A stretch of DNA of 64,000 nt from Mactra quadrangularis. Its lineage: Eukaryota > Mollusca > Bivalvia > Venerida > Mactridae. Shown piece after piece: positions 11,037 through 24,125 of the stretch. The notes beneath the pieces are model-generated. The model made no database searches. It was not told where the DNA came from and saw only the letters and a program-made list of their open reading frames with translations. The position numbers and the translations under genes are program-made. The stretch is taken from NCBI GenBank assembly GCA_025267735.1, contig CM046294.1, positions 19,464,162 through 19,528,161 of the forward strand, in the 5' to 3' direction. How positions within the stretch are numbered: the first letter of the stretch is position 1; each line of letters starts with the position of its first letter.

Positions 11037-11327
11037 ATTATCCACAACAGGGAAAGCTTATGATGAAATTTGATAAAATATTATATAGTATTAATAGTAA
11101 TACATGTCAGTAAGTGTCTTGTTGGACTTTGGGTTCAGTGGTTCAGCATTCCAACATTACCTAATAAATTGTTGACAAACAGCTTCAAGTTCAATTAAAT
11201 TTTATTTCAAAAGTCTTTCGATCGTATTGTTGCCCTGAAGTATGGAACGACTCCTCATTTTTCCCTGGCATCAAGTTTCCACAGGTAAATTGGTGTGGTT
11301 TTAGACAGGTATATAATCTATAGCTAA

Positions 11328-11400
11328 GCCTCCGTGGCCTAATGGATAAGGCATCGGCCTCCTAAGCCGGGGATTGCGGGTTCGAATCCCGCCGGAGGTT
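11328..11400 (+). tRNA. tRNA-Arg (anticodon CCT)
   Basis: A 73-nt cloverleaf: acceptor stem GCCTCCG paired with CGGAGGT, D arm with A box TGGCCTAATGG, anticodon loop CTCCTAA giving CCT, and T arm with B box GGTTCGAATCC. It is followed within about 10 bases by a T run, a pol III terminator. Unlike the SINE heads in this window it has a fully paired acceptor stem and no SINE body after it, so it looks like a functional gene. Confidence 0.9.
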
Positions 11401-12660
11401 CAAAGCCTTTTTATTTTGTTGTTAAAGGATTAACATCAATCGGACTTTAGATGAAAGTTTTTATTTTGAATTAAATTTCCAAATATAATGTTACCTTTAT
11501 TGATATTCATTATGCATACATTCAGTAAGTTAAACATAGCGTATTGTTCAGTATATTTTTATCAATCGTGAGAACATAAATATTGCAGTAAATATTTAAA
11601 CCAGCGGGGTTTATGCATGCCACTGACTACTGAGCAAAGCTTGAATAACATTGAACGATAGTTAGCGAAGCGTGAACACATGTAATATATGAATCTATAT
11701 CAGGTTAATTTTCACATATTATAACTTAGTACAAATGCAATACTTGACAATTTGTTACAAATAATTTAAATGATTTCAATTTGAAAGTTATTTACTTCGT
11801 TTCCAACTAGGAAGTGTTTACAATATATTAACAATTAATCTGTGCATGAGCGCTTGTTTTTTGTTCAACATAGGAAGTTACTTTCGAGAGAAAGTCTACA
11901 AATCTCGGTTATCGCCATCACATCGTATACATGCGAAAACTTTTTCTCGTTCCCAGTGGCTACCAAGATTTTCTATACTAGGGATTGGAGCACCAAAACG
12001 GAAGGACTAAATGAAGCTTTACTCTATAGTATGTGTTACCTTGGTTGCATAAATTACTATCACAATATTAAACTTTAGACGAAGGCGATATGTAATCGAC
12101 AATTTGATTGGCTGATAAGTTAATCACTAGATGGCGCTTGTCGCGAAAAAAATCGCAAATAACCCCATTTTGATAGGTCAATATCGGCTAAATTTACGAC
12201 GTTTTATTCCTGAAATTGGCCGTGTGGCGCCAGAGGCTAGTATCGAGAATCTTGATAGCCTCTCGCTTTTCGATTCCGTAGTTTGCTTTTTCGAGTTTAT
12301 TGTTAAAACGATTGTTTATCGTATTTTTGCATTGACCTACGCAAATCATATTTTGTCATGGCGAATATACCAATGGCATTAACTGAACACCGTATAGCTA
12401 AAACTTTTAATTTTACTACAGCTATCAATGAACTCTGCACAATGCATTCTTTCATCGCTAAGTACAGTGAGTGTGTTTTTTTTGTTTTATTACTCGTCCA
12501 ATCACAAACTTTACAAGCAGGATGAAAATTGATAAAATAATATAAAAAACCACATCGGGTTATATAACAATAAAGTATAATTTTATGCAAATATTTAAAC
12601 TTCCTCTATGGGTCTGGTGACTGGACATAGGTCTAACATTTTCTTTTAAAGTACAAAATA
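11401..12660. other. AT-rich intergenic sequence
   Basis: No secure gene. An 83-codon open frame at 12131-12382 and a possible exon at 12358-12466 have no continuation. Bases 12669-12755 hold two tandem copies of a ~42-bp unit (GGAAATTGAA...GTTGTCGAGA). Confidence 0.35.
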
Positions 12661-12909
12661 TTCAAATTTGAATCGGAAATTGAAATGACCGTTGTCGAGA
12701 GGTGTCCGCGAAATTCGGAAATTGAAGTATCCGTTGTCGAGAAGTGTCCGCTGGTTTGAGAGGTTTTCCGTTAAGTTTAAGAGGTTTATAATAACAGAAT
12801 CATGGATTTTACATTACTGTGAATAAAAGGGTAGCTTGGTGCACTTATTTATTGCGAATTTTGTCTGGCTTAGTTTTTGTGTTTGCTTAGTCATAATAGG
12901 CATTCAGTA

Positions 12910-12913
<4 letters not shown>

Positions 12914-12984
<71 letters not shown>

Positions 12985-13009
12985 AGAGGAAGAGAGAGAG
13001 AGAGAGAGT
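12914..13009. repeat. (GA)n microsatellite
   Basis: About 95 bp of GA repeats interrupted by a short G run near 12976-12985. Confidence 0.97.
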
Positions 13010-13520
13010 AAAATGTACATTTATCGAAAATAATGCTTTTCAAATACATTCAATGGAAGTTGTTCTGCACAAAAATGCTGTAAGCAAATATCTTACTCGA
13101 AACAAAGTAAAGAGAAAAAATGGACATTTTATCTCCTTTCAGTCAGCAATCGTCGAGCCAGAATCTTTTTTTTTTGAAATCATAGATCGACCAGCTTTTC
13201 CCTTCATTACTGGGCATTTGAGCAAATATCAAGAGCATAGTGGTTGTGCATAACACACCGGAGTCTATACCTTGTTGAATACGAGTACATCCGGGTATAA
13301 GACCATTAATGTGAATTCAACTAGAGCTATAGAGCAATTTGACAAAATAAAAGCTGTTTACCCTTTCATCTGCTTTTTGACCGCCATATTAGTTGACTTC
13401 GCCGTACAGTGTTACTTGACAGTGTCTTAAACTTATTGAACTTATGAACTTATTGATTTGATAAAAACGCATATTTCTATATGTTGTATATTCAATGGTG
13501 TTGTCTATTAAAATAATAAA
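13010..13520. other. Intergenic sequence, nothing recognised
   Basis: Short open frames only, without homology features. Confidence 0.4.
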
Positions 13521-13800
13521 CCCGGGTTGGTAGCGCAGTTATTAGCGCGCCTGGATTTTAATCTATTGTCCCGAAGGGGAACGGGTTCGAATCCAACCCG
13601 ATGATGTTATATACTTTCATGAAAATTTTACAATGATGTCAATTTTATTCCATTTATAAGATAAATGGAGTGGTTTCCGGCCTTGTGGAAGGGTAGGTGA
13701 GAACTGGTTATAGTTAAGGGTCCAAGAAAGCTAGGTTAGGTGCGCTGGACGCCGTTATATGACCTATGTCAATGTTTTGCTATGGCGTTAAACCCAACAT
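13521..13800 (+). repeat. SINE family B, full length
   Basis: Head CCCGGGTTGGTAGCGCAG, B box GGTTCGAATCC, body CCTTGTGGAAGGGTAGGTG, and tail GGCGTTAAACCCAAC. Confidence 0.85.
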
Positions 13801-14445
13801 AAATAAACATAAAAATAATGATGAAAACATAAGTAAGTAAATAAATAATAATAAGTTGTAAAATCCCCTCCACCATAGATGTATATGATATAATATAATT
13901 TTATTTAGAGTCTCCGCCCCTGAACATTTTTAATTTAAATTATTACTGATAAATTGTTATCTTTACAATATAGCACGAGACTGTTCTTTTTACATATACA
14001 TTATACATGTACGATGATAAAGTACAGCGAGGAGAGAGACTGGTCGCGTATAATGAAGCTGATTTAAACATGTGATTCATCTATTGAAATCTTGTTTAAA
14101 AAGCACGTTGGAAATTCCAAAAACGGTGTCCGATTTTTTAAACTATTCTTTGGAAATTTGCGATTTGTAATAAGAGCTATTTGAATTAGTTTGTGGATAA
14201 TTATTCAAGAATTTGTTACAAATGACTCGTCGGGATTATAGCAATATCTCTAAGCATTTTAAATATTTATCGACACGTTAATGGTCATTTTAAGTTCGTG
14301 GATACATTTTAGAAGACTGCCTGAAAACCGTCTGATACAGTGTAAGGAATCGCCGGATCTTCTTTTTAAGTAAATCGTTGGATAAAATCCTAAAAGCTGT
14401 CGGGAAAGTTATGAAAAAAGCTTAACTTTGGTTGGACAGTGCGTA

Positions 14446-17400
14446 ATGAGTAGGAAGCGAGACAATACTGAAAGATTTGATATAGAATCAGTTTCTGGAA
14501 AGTATTGGCAAGTGACGGAGGAAAACATGGGTGTTAAAATAATGAGAGTTGTCTCTCTTGTTGTGGGATGTCTCGGAATGGGAATCGCGGGGTCAATATA
14601 TGCATTCGGGGCTTATGCTAATGCAGTGAAGGCAACATTCAGCTATAGCCAGTCAGATGGTAAGACTTTGATTTACTTTGTATAAATTACTCTTTTAAAC
14701 TCAGAACGTCACGATACATTGTCTGGTTCCCGGACGTACTTTGACTGGTTAAAGTACATCAGGCAAAGCAGAATAATCGGAGGTATCGGATAATTATGTT
14801 TTCAAATGAAAATTTCACACTATAAAGGCTTAAATCAAAGGAACTTAGTACAAGAATTACGATGGATATCTTACTTTAAGGCGTTACAGTTATGCAAAAT
14901 AAAGTATCCGAAATTCTAACAAGAAAAAGCCAACGTCCGAATAGTATCTACTTTGCAGACATAATTTTTGTTTATCGTTCGCTTCATTGGCGGATTACGG
15001 GGGGTCTGGGGGTCAAGACGTTCCCCCCTAGAAATTTCCAAAATGCGCCAGTTCATGAGTGTATTTTTTAAATGTAAGCTATTTTTAAGTAGCATAAGCA
15101 TTTCTTCTCGGGCTCGTTTCTCTCGCATTTGTGCTTAACATAGATCTAATGGTTGTGTAATTGGTTTTTCAATATGTTGCGTTATTCTGCAAACGATGTT
15201 TAATGTGGTGGTGGTTCGAAAGTTTGGACCCCGCATTGAAAACGTTTGGACCTTCCCCTGGAAAAAGTTTGGACCACTCTCCCTTAAAATTTTTCTTGGA
15301 TCCGTCCCTGCGCTATTTTAAAGTGCACAAAGAAAAATTGACTTCAAATGACCTATATAGTACCGAAGTCCTACCAAATTGAACATCGTTATGCAAAGTA
15401 AAGAGAAAATAAAAGAAAATTTTGTAATCTGAAGTAACCTGGTGGGAGTCACCATTATTGCGCTTTGTCTGACCCATTAACGATAGTGTTATTGTATTTT
15501 AAATTTGGATAAATAGATTCATCCGTTTATGAAGGAAACACACGAGTCCACACTATTGTGTAGCAGTTTCAGAGTATGTTTACTGTTCAGTACGTGTGGC
15601 CCAGTGAATAAGAATGTAGATATACTTCACTTGTTTGTATAGATAATAAAAGAACATTTTTGAATATATTCATCCATTCTTAATTTTGGCAGACTATTTT
15701 TTGTTAATGCGACGCTACAAGTTAAATTTTCATTTATACCAATGATTCTTTTTCTTATAGGGTAATTATCAATCACTGATGCAAGTATGTACATTGTAAC
15801 TGGTCAACAGCTAAATCCAGAGTTATAGCGTTTCGGCACCGGTGAGCAGATTGACTGACCGCCGTAATATGACATTATAAAATATGTTGCTACGGTGTTA
15901 AACCCAACCGAAAAAATATTTTGTCCAACTGCATTGTAATTAATGTTATGTTCATTTAATACAAGTTATTTTATTTACTTTCAGTTGAAATGTTTGCTTC
16001 TATGGGTAATTTCGGAATATCTTTGGGTTTTCCGGCAGGGATTCTGTCAGAGAAGTTTGGCTCACGTGTGACGTCACTAGTAGCATTAGTAATCTCAACA
16101 CTCGGATTTATTCTGCTATGGTCGACTACACTAAGTAAAGAGTTTTATCACGAGCGTGCGTGGCTACAGTATATATATTTCTTTGTCGCAGGTAAGGAAT
16201 CTTTTTGTAAATAACGGAAGTGGGCGTGGTCGAGTGGTTACGTCGTTGAAATGGTTACATGTATTATTGGATAACAAGCTCCGTGTTGGTTTAAGTCCCA
16301 TCCAAAACTTCTCAGTTGTTTCTATGAGCTAGAAACTTTAACTTACTAGCTCAGAACTTGGGAACCAAGAAGCAGCCTCGAAAGTGATAAATCTAAGTTG
16401 TTCCAAAATCGAGCTTAAATGAACATATTTACTTACAACAACATATCATTTGAAAATATGATGCATTATAAAGCATGCAATTACCTATACTTACTATACA
16501 AACCTTCATAACCTCGCTGATTTAAATACTCATTACAGCACTTGTATGCTCACTTTCGATAAAAAAGATATTCGTATCTAAGTATTGTTCGTTTTTTCTC
16601 AACTGTCAAAACATGAATAATTTCACGGTGAATGCATTTGTTAAAATAATTGTCGTAATACATCCATGAGTTTCCGAAAGTGTGTATTATGATTGAGTAA
16701 AGCTGCTTATGCCGTATGATATGTTTTAATCAAGATATTTTTAATAAAAATTAGTCCGCCAGTACAAAAACAATGCATTTAGTCACCGTGAAATTATTCA
16801 AACTTTGACAGTTAAAAAAACGGACAATATATCTTAGGCAACAATAAGTTGATCATTTGTTCTATGGATTTTTCTGGGGGGGGGGGAAATGGGGCGAGCG
16901 AGCGAAGAAAAAAGAATAAAAAAGTCTTTATTCACTTGCTTTATATAGCGGTTTGACCAAATTTTTATGAGCGAGCGGGGAAATAAAATATATTTTTTTA
17001 ATAACCGTCAAAATTAAGGTGCGAGCGAATCCATAGAACATATGATCAACTTGCTGTGGCCTTATGTGTCAATTTACATCATATCATCATATACAGATTT
17101 AAACATTTAAAATCAGTAGTACACCTTAAATACAATGCGACTATCAGTAATTTATCATATCCAATTTATCATCTAATAATTTCGCAATTGATATTGATAG
17201 TTATACTGATAGTTTTCGTAACTTGATAATTATCAGTACATACTAATAAACCTTTCATACTTACACCGATATATTAAATATTTCACGCGCTTTCGTTTTC
17301 TATCTTTATCAAAAAAATGCCCTATTTTAGTGATAGAACATACTTTCAACAAACCCTCTCACACTAGTTACGTCATACACTGCAAATACGTTGTACACTG

Positions 17401-18777
17401 CTCAAACAACATACCTCACTTGTCTTCCATCTTAAAGTAAATTGCCAATTAGGTCATATTAAAATGTCTTAGGTGGATCGGGGCCATGTCGATGGCCTTT
17501 AAATATAATGCTAGAACAGCATTCACATGTATACAGAGCAATCGGCAAAGCGACTGTCACACATATGTACAAAACTAAATTTGTTTAATAGTGTTCTGCA
17601 AAACTTTCTGAAAATCGTTGGAGCGCAAGACCGAATATTAATCGTGAAACATCGGACAACTCTGTATCGTCTAAAAACTTATATACAATGTATTTGTTTA
17701 ACATAAACGTTTATAGAATGATACACGTATTACAATTTTATTTCAGGCTTTGGGGCAATTTTCATGTACATGGCATCTTTAACTGTTAATATGAAAAACT
17801 TTAATCCAAGACATCGAGGCAAAGTCGTCGGTATTTTAGACGCCTCCTTCAGTGCGGGACCAGCATTGATAGCTCTTCTTTACGGAGTCATATATACCCA
17901 CGGTCACGTGAGTGATGAACAGAATCAGGATTTGAAAGGTTTCTATATGATGTCCGCCATTGCTTTTGGAACAATTGGGCTGTTAGGCATTATTTTCTTA
18001 CAGGAGAACAGTTTCGAAATTGAAGAGATTACATTTAAACCAATGAGAGACATTAGTGACGAAAATAATCAAGTTGACGATACGAGTGGTGGACCGAGAC
18101 GGGAAGGTGACGTCACTGGCTTCAAACTTATCAAAAACTTTAATTTTCAATTTCTTATGTGGTCATATATATTTTGTGCAGGTTTACAATTGACATTTCA
18201 AACAAATATTACTGCGTATTTAAAATCATACAATTTAGAAAAATATAGCACATTGTTTACCACGTTAAATCCCGTTTTCGGCGTGGTTTCAAAATTCGCT
18301 GCGGGATGGCTATCCGACGCCATTGTGCACAAAGTTCCAAGAATTGCAGTTTTATTTGCATTTAACATTTTTCAGACTATTGTAATGATTATTTGTATAT
18401 TTTTTTCAAACCATGTTTCAGTTTTAGTATTAGCGCTTATTGGTATCGGAATGCCTAATGGCGCCCTCTGGTGTTTGACACCAACCATGCTAAGTGAGTT
18501 TTACGGTATGAAATATTTTGGTAGAAATTGGGGTTCAATTATGTTCGGAAATGCGATTGGAGGTTTGGTGTTTCAGCGAATCTACGGTTGGATATATGAC
18601 AGTAGTATAGGCTTCACTGGACAGACTGTCTGCTACGGCATCAAATGTTTCACATGGAGTTTTACAATGCTCGCTGTTTTAAGTGGCTGTTCATGTTTGT
18701 TTAATGCCGGTGTTTTAGAATCAGAATTAATGGTATATAAATCAATGAAACGAGCAAAGAAATCCAATATATCATGA
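14446..18777 (+). CDS. Nodulin-like/NFD4-type major facilitator superfamily transporter, complete, 3 exons
   Basis: Exons are 14446-14659, 15985-16191 and 17747-18777 (TGA 18775-18777), joined at GT-AG introns in matching phases. They total 1452 nt and encode 483 residues, a normal MFS length. Residues 1-30 are a polar cytoplasmic N-terminus. TM1 (about 33-60) carries [17 protein letters not shown], typical of the Nodulin-like subfamily. Exon 2 holds TM2 and TM3 with the loop [10 protein letters not shown]4 crosses into exon 3, followed by [22 protein letters not shown], the conserved TM4-TM5 block. A charged loop (about residues 226-252) separates the two halves, and the second half has another six hydrophobic segments. 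Plants and protists have many of these; animal members are mostly uncharacterised and the substrate cannot be read from sequence. The start ATG is the first in frame; upstream sequence is non-coding. Intron 1 (14660-15984) and intron 2 (16192-17746) are filled with repeats. Gene structure is secure; exact subfamily less so. Confidence 0.88.
14989..15308. mobile_element. GGCGGATCCA-TIR element, diverged copy 2 (MFS intron 1)
   Basis: TTGGCGGATTACGGGG at the left and CTTGGATCCGTCC at the right. The interior (TTTTTAAGTAGCAT, ATATGTTGCGTTATTCTGCAAA) parallels 7348-7661. Confidence 0.55.
15734..15912 (+). repeat. SINE family A, 3' fragment
   Basis: Contains ACCAATGATTCTTTTT, AGCTAAATCCAGAG and the tail GACTGACCGCCGTAATATGA...GGTGTTAAACCCAACC. 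The tRNA head is missing. Confidence 0.7.
16218..16430 (+). repeat. SINE family D (MFS intron 2)
   Basis: Head GGGCGTGGTCGAGTGGTTAC resembles a Ser/Leu-type tRNA. The body GTCCCATCCAAAACTTCTC...GTGATAAATCTAAGTTGTT matches the other D copies. Confidence 0.6.
16583..16829 (+). mobile_element. MITE with TTGTTCG...CGAACAA terminal repeats, copy 3
   Basis: Nearly the same sequence as copy 2 across its whole length, so a recent expansion is likely. It lies in MFS intron 2. Confidence 0.85.
16844..17056. mobile_element. Short TIR element in MFS intron 2
   Basis: About 28-bp inverted ends containing AAGTTGATCAT and GTTCTATGGATT, and their inverse near 17029-17056. The interior has a G run and repeated GAGCGAGC. 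It starts about 15 bp after the preceding MITE. Confidence 0.65.
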
Positions 18778-20728
18778 GTTTTTACAAATTGGCACATTGG
18801 CTTCTTATTGTATGGACCTTGGCATCCAAAACCTAATCTTGACTGAATATTTACGTTAGGTAACAACCAATGCTTTTTTATTTAAAGTTTGCAGGTGATG
18901 CAGGTCATTTTTTGTCATTTATACCACCTTCACATACAAAGATTTTTCTTACGAGTCGTGACAAATTGCCAATTCGTGGTCAATCGCGAGAATCCGTAAA
19001 TACCTCGTTGACATTTGTTAATAGCTCGTCACAACTTGCAGATTTTCATAAAAACAAAGCGTAAAACAAATTTCTTGTGAGAATACATATGTATTTGTGG
19101 TTTCTTGCGAGTAGATTATGTGTTTCTGCAACCAGTTTACGATACTTCTTGGATTGTTACAAGTTATTTACGATTTTTTACCTCAAAACAATTGTGCCTT
19201 TTTCACGGATTCTCACGAGTGTTTACGAGTGTCTGCGAGTAGAGGAGTTCGTAAGGCCAAATTCTGTAAACTCATTAGCCTACAAGTATTTTTTTTAATT
19301 TTGGTTTTTGTAAAAGTGATTTATGCAGCTTGTTCATGGTATTATTATCTGTGAATATATGACACGATATATTAATTATATAGCTCGTTTAGGATAACAT
19401 GAGACATTGTTTACATATGTAAGCATATCGTCTAATTTTGTCTCAAATTATCCTAAATGACCTATACTTATACCGATTAATTGTGAATTATGAATTATAA
19501 TGTATAGCTTAGATAATTGTAAACATGTGGGGCATTTTATCCATTTTAAATTATTGTTAATAAATATTATAAACAAAACATGTGTGTGCCATTTTCAATA
19601 ACTCAATGCTTACTCTCTGTCATTCCCGTACTCAGAGGTTATCAAAATTCTCGAGTAAGATCGAGAATCTTCCATTATAATGGCCTCATACATGTATTTT
19701 GATTTGTTATTTTGATTTATACGATTTATTTTTCATTAAAGATGGAGATATTGGAATGTTGGGCCAAGTATAACTTTCAAAATTCACCGAATTAAACGTA
19801 CAGGTACATTATACATTTGGCTCTGAAGCAAATCAATGACCCCCTGATCTCACAGATGTTAGTGAGTTGTTTAAAAAGTAGAGAATTTAAATATTGTTAT
19901 TGTTCAGACATGTCGACATAGAGTAGACGGACAAATCATGTCACAATATTTAAGTACATATATATTAAACTTGACAGTTATTAAACAATATTTAAGTACA
20001 TTATATCAAAAAGTGACAGTCGTTACAAACAATGTGACTAAAATTTGGCATGGCTGAATCATAACTTTGGCACGAGTTTCGAGGGAACTCTCTTAAAGCA
20101 TGTTTTGTCCAAGCTAAATGAGATGTTAAAGTTGATTTCATTGGTTTATTTAGCCAACACCTTACATGTCATATCAATTCAACATTGTCCATTAAACTCA
20201 TTATCGGCAACTACAGTACTTTCTTCTGTTATACTCCATACGTACCCTGGGCAACTTGACTGACAAAATGTCGTTTTCATGAATATGCATTAGGCAGTAG
20301 ACCAATCTTCTTCCAATGAAATCGCATGTTACAATTAAATACTCTTCAATAAAAATGACGTCATACTGGGATTTCTAACTTAAAATAGCAAACCAACGCA
20401 CATGTTGATTTTCTCAAAATGGTTGGATAATTTCATTGGCTAGTTTTCCGCTATGGTTTCCTTGCGGAACCAATGAAACTGCCTCATTAATTATTCATGA
20501 TTACAAGATTTTCTTAAACTAAATAGCCCACGGTACATAATGCAGCATAGCGGAGTAATGTATCATGGGATAAAACTAGGAATCATAATTCGAGAGAGAG
20601 ATCAAATGCATTCTGTTACGGATTGAGAGAGAATGGGTTAGAATGAGTCCGAGTGAGAACGAATAATTAAGTTAATGTTTAAAATATACATGTATTTATT
20701 TGGTTGAAAACTATACGATCACGAGTGT
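18778..20728. other. 3' flank of the MFS gene and intergenic sequence
   Basis: Probable 3' UTR to about 19.6 kb, then AT-rich sequence with no recognised gene. Short runs of CGAGT occur at 19200-19250. Open frames here are short and unconvincing. Confidence 0.4.
19559..19564 (+). terminator. AATAAA polyadenylation signal, MFS gene
   Basis: AATAAA about 780 bp after the MFS stop codon, in AT-rich sequence with no other gene between. Plausible 3' end of that transcript; not proven. Confidence 0.3.
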
Positions 20729-21039
20729 AGACCGTGGGAAGCCTTGCGTATTAAGGTGACGGTATGCACTTGGCACAAAACAACACACCCGTACGTAGCC
20801 GTAGCTGGAAGATATGCAAGTTTAATCCATGCTCGGCCACGATTTTGTTCACAATTTGACTTTGAAGCTGATACGTGTATCCACGGCTCATCTCACGGAC
20901 CCTGGTAAAAACGAAACAGTCCATACAGGGTACGCAAGAGTTCGTACTAGTCATTGATTCCTTTGCTGAGCTTGATCGTACGGCGCCCGTACGGTGCCCT
21001 CACGGCTATTTTTATGTTTATGAGACTGTAGCATTACAT
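20729..21039 (-). mobile_element. CAGTCCCATAAA-TIR element, copy 2 (one end lost)
   Basis: Shares the GC-rich interior with copies at 5.4 and 60.7 kb. The right terminus (TATGAGACTGTAGCATTACAT) is present and the left is missing. Confidence 0.65.
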
Positions 21040-21067
21040 GTATCTACGTACTTTCCCGAGTTTTGCC

Positions 21068-21106
21068 TATGCAAGGACCCTATATACATGTATATATAGG
21101 GTCCTT
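21068..21106. repeat. Short hairpin
   Basis: CAAGGACCCTATATA and TATATAGGGTCCTTG form perfect arms around an ACATGTA centre. Confidence 0.7.
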
Positions 21107-21109
21107 GGC

Positions 21110-22030
21110 CTATGCAACCAAAATGGAAATACTAAAGTACCAAGTGTTGTGTATGATGTTTTGTGTCGCATTTCAACATTTTGTTTACGGTCATATTGCG
21201 GTAATCAATCGTTCTACTCGTGGTTTTTGGACAGTCCGTGCTCACTGAAACCAAGCTTCTAACCTAATACATGTACTAAGCATAAACCACCCCCGAGTGT
21301 AGGCAGCGGCCTATTCGATACTGAATTAGTGGCTGTAAAATATATCATGATCAAACTCCAGGTCTCGTCAAGGAATCGAACTCATAGTGCACGACGGAAA
21401 AAGTCCGGTCACAAAAGCTCATCTATCTTGAGTACTCAAATCAACTAAAACAGTCGAACAAAAGTTGGCCAAATAAGGAATACTTTAAAGAAGTGGGTGA
21501 AAAAAAACAGATCCAATTACAGCATTGGGTGCTGATTCCATGTATCAGCGTCTGTAATCCACAACTTGGAAAAGACCGCACTATCAACTTGCTATAAAAT
21601 TGTGCCTATGTAATACTGTACGTGTCCGTCTTCAGCGTCCGTCATTTGAATCGCTCACTACTCGAATTTTGACGACCGTGGACAGAATAGGATAGCAGTT
21701 TTGCGTGTCCAAATGCCCAATCAAAATCTTATTTCGACCAAAAGTAGTGACACAATAGTTTATTTGAGACTCTCAGCACATGTAAACATGTGAAATGAGG
21801 TTATAAACAAGTACATGTAATACATGATTATATAATGTACAACATTTAACAACAAATATAAAAGTCTGTGGGGTGGAAAAACAACTAAATTACATATAGC
21901 ATATATATAACAAGAGCAGTCCAAGGACAGCACGCTAGACTTTTCGAGTGATGTGTTCATGACAAGGCTTATCTTTAAACAAAAGCGATTTCAAGACAAA
22001 ACTTAATTTTTCATGGGAAATCAGTCATAC
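21110..22030. other. Intergenic sequence, no gene recognised
   Basis: Contains a possible decayed repeat near 21600-21740 (GTGTCCGTC, CGCTCACTACTCGA) and no convincing coding frame. Confidence 0.35.
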
Positions 22031-22039
22031 AGTAGTTAC

Positions 22040-23480
22040 CAATTTATATTTGTAAAATCTAAGGGACATAACTGAAAAAATATACATGTATATTAACATC
22101 CCTTTATCGTGTGTAGACGTAGCATCAATGAATAAGCATACCTACTTTCATTTTAACATCTTTATTAAGAACTAAAAATATTTCAATTTGAACAAATTTT
22201 ATAATTAAAGTAAAGGCGCATAACTAAAAAAATCATCAAAAGTTACATTCCTTTGAAGTCGTGTAGATGTAGTATTGATGAATAAGCATACCAACTGTCA
22301 TTTAAATATTTTGATGAGTATTAAAAATAATTTCACCTTAAAGTACTTTAACCTAAATTAAAAATTGAAAAAGGGCAAAACTACAAAAAAGCACCAAGAG
22401 TTATGTCCCATTGCAGTCGAGTAGATATATTACTGATAAATAAACATATCAACTTTCAATCAAACTAAATATACTCCGTTTGAACTAACTTTAACCTTAA
22501 ATATTACAGTATAAAGGGGCATAACTCTAAAAGTACATGTTGTGCAATTCATTCAGAGTTATGTCCTTTTTGTAGTTGTATAGATGTATTACTAATGAAT
22601 AAGTATACCAACTGTCATTTAAATATCTTGATGCATATTGAAATTATTTTAAAAATTTTTTACCTTAATTTAAAAGTTGGAAAGGGGCACAACTTCAAAA
22701 ATAATTCACCAAGAGTAACGTCCCTTCAAAGTTTTATAGATGTAGTACAGATGAATAAGAATATCAACTTTCAATCAAGTATCTTTTTAAGTACTAAATA
22801 TTTAAGTTTGAACAAAATTTAACCTTAAATATTAATGTATAAACGGGCATAACTCTGAAAGATATTCATCCAGAGTTAAGTCCATTTAAAGCTCAATAAA
22901 TGAAGAACAGAAAAACAAGCGTAACAACTTACAATCAAATTCATTTATAAGTACCAAATATATCCCATTTGAACAATTTTTTATCTAAAATGTTGAAGTA
23001 TGAAGGGGCATTACTCGAAAAAAAATAATTTATTCACAGTTATGTCACTTGATAATCGCAGTGATTTAGTACTGACAAATAAGTATACAAACTTTCAATC
23101 TTGGTATTGAAGATATTCCACATAGGAAAAACATTAACCTCATATTTTTGCAATTCTTAAGTATAAAAGGGCAATGACGCAAAAAATTAATCACCTAGAG
23201 TTATGTACTTTGACATGTTGGTTGATAGTGTTTTTAAAAAACTTTAACCTGATATCTTCCAAGTTTTAAGTATAAAAGGGCGATAACAAAAATAACAATT
23301 CATCCAGAGTTATCCCCTTTCACAGCGTAGATGATATAGTCCCACTAAATAAGTATATCAAGTTTCAATGAAATATCTTGAAAAGTGTTGAAAATAAGAG
23401 TTTCAAAAATCTTTAACCTGAAAACCAACGCCGACGCAAAAGTGATAGCATAAGCTCTCATTTTCTTCTAAATGTCGAGC
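22040..23480 (-). repeat. Element with about nine diverged ~155-bp internal units
   Basis: GGGCATAACTCT-like and GTGTAGATGTAGTACTGATG-like blocks recur near 22065, 22217, 22372, 22516, 22683, 22846, 23004, 23168 and 23277. The element is on the minus strand: its head (TTTAGCTCGACATTTAGAAG, CGTCGGCGTTGG) is at the 23.48-kb end. The same head and unit type appear at 56.84 and 61.18 kb. Confidence 0.75.
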
Positions 23481-23819
23481 TAAAAAGTATAGTTACTAAA
23501 TAGGATAGAGAAGAGAAAGGTTGATTAGTTTGGGGTAAAGTTTTAAAAAGATTACGAACTATTAGCAAGGTAGTGGTCTGAAAACTGCATAAGTACTTCA
23601 TTGATAATGTACCCAGTTTGAAAACTTTTTTCTCGTTTGGTGTACATATTTAAATTGGCAGAAATATTTGGATGAAGGCTTGATTTTCTATCTTGCATAA
23701 ATGTAGACATTTGAATAAATAATGAAACTCATTCCCATTCTCATTTCGTTATTACACAAATGGCATTTCCTTTTTTAAAAAAAAACACAGTTGAATCTAT
23801 ATGTTTGTACTTAAAATGA

Positions 23820-24125
23820 CCCGGCTAGCTCAGTCGGTAGCACGAAATTCTACTGATCGAGGGGTCGTGGGTTCGATTTACGGTGGGCATACTTTTGTTA
23901 AGCTTGGTCATGAAATTATTTCTACGGCCATTCCCCCTCCGACCATTGATTTTTAATTAAGTAGGGCTGTTGTCAGTCACTGACGAAAGTATGCGCTTAG
24001 TAGTTGTTTAACAGTTAAATCCAGAGATTTAGCCTTTCCAGGAGGAGTGAGTAGGTTGACTGACCGCCATTTTATGACCTAAATAATGTGTTGCTACGGC
24101 GTTAAACCCAACCAACAACAAAACC
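23820..24125 (+). repeat. SINE family A, full length
   Basis: Head CCGGCTAGCTCAGTCGGTAG, B box GGTTCGATTTA, and tail CGGCGTTAAACCCAACC. Confidence 0.85.

Noticed and set aside
12131..12382. 83-codon open frame
   Set aside because: No family features and no splice context; overlaps the exon candidate above in another frame.
12358..12466. Possible first coding exon (MANIPMALTEHRIAK...) before a GTGAGT donor
   Set aside because: No downstream exon completes it sensibly. Joining it to MFS exon 2 would drop TM1, and no family is recognised.
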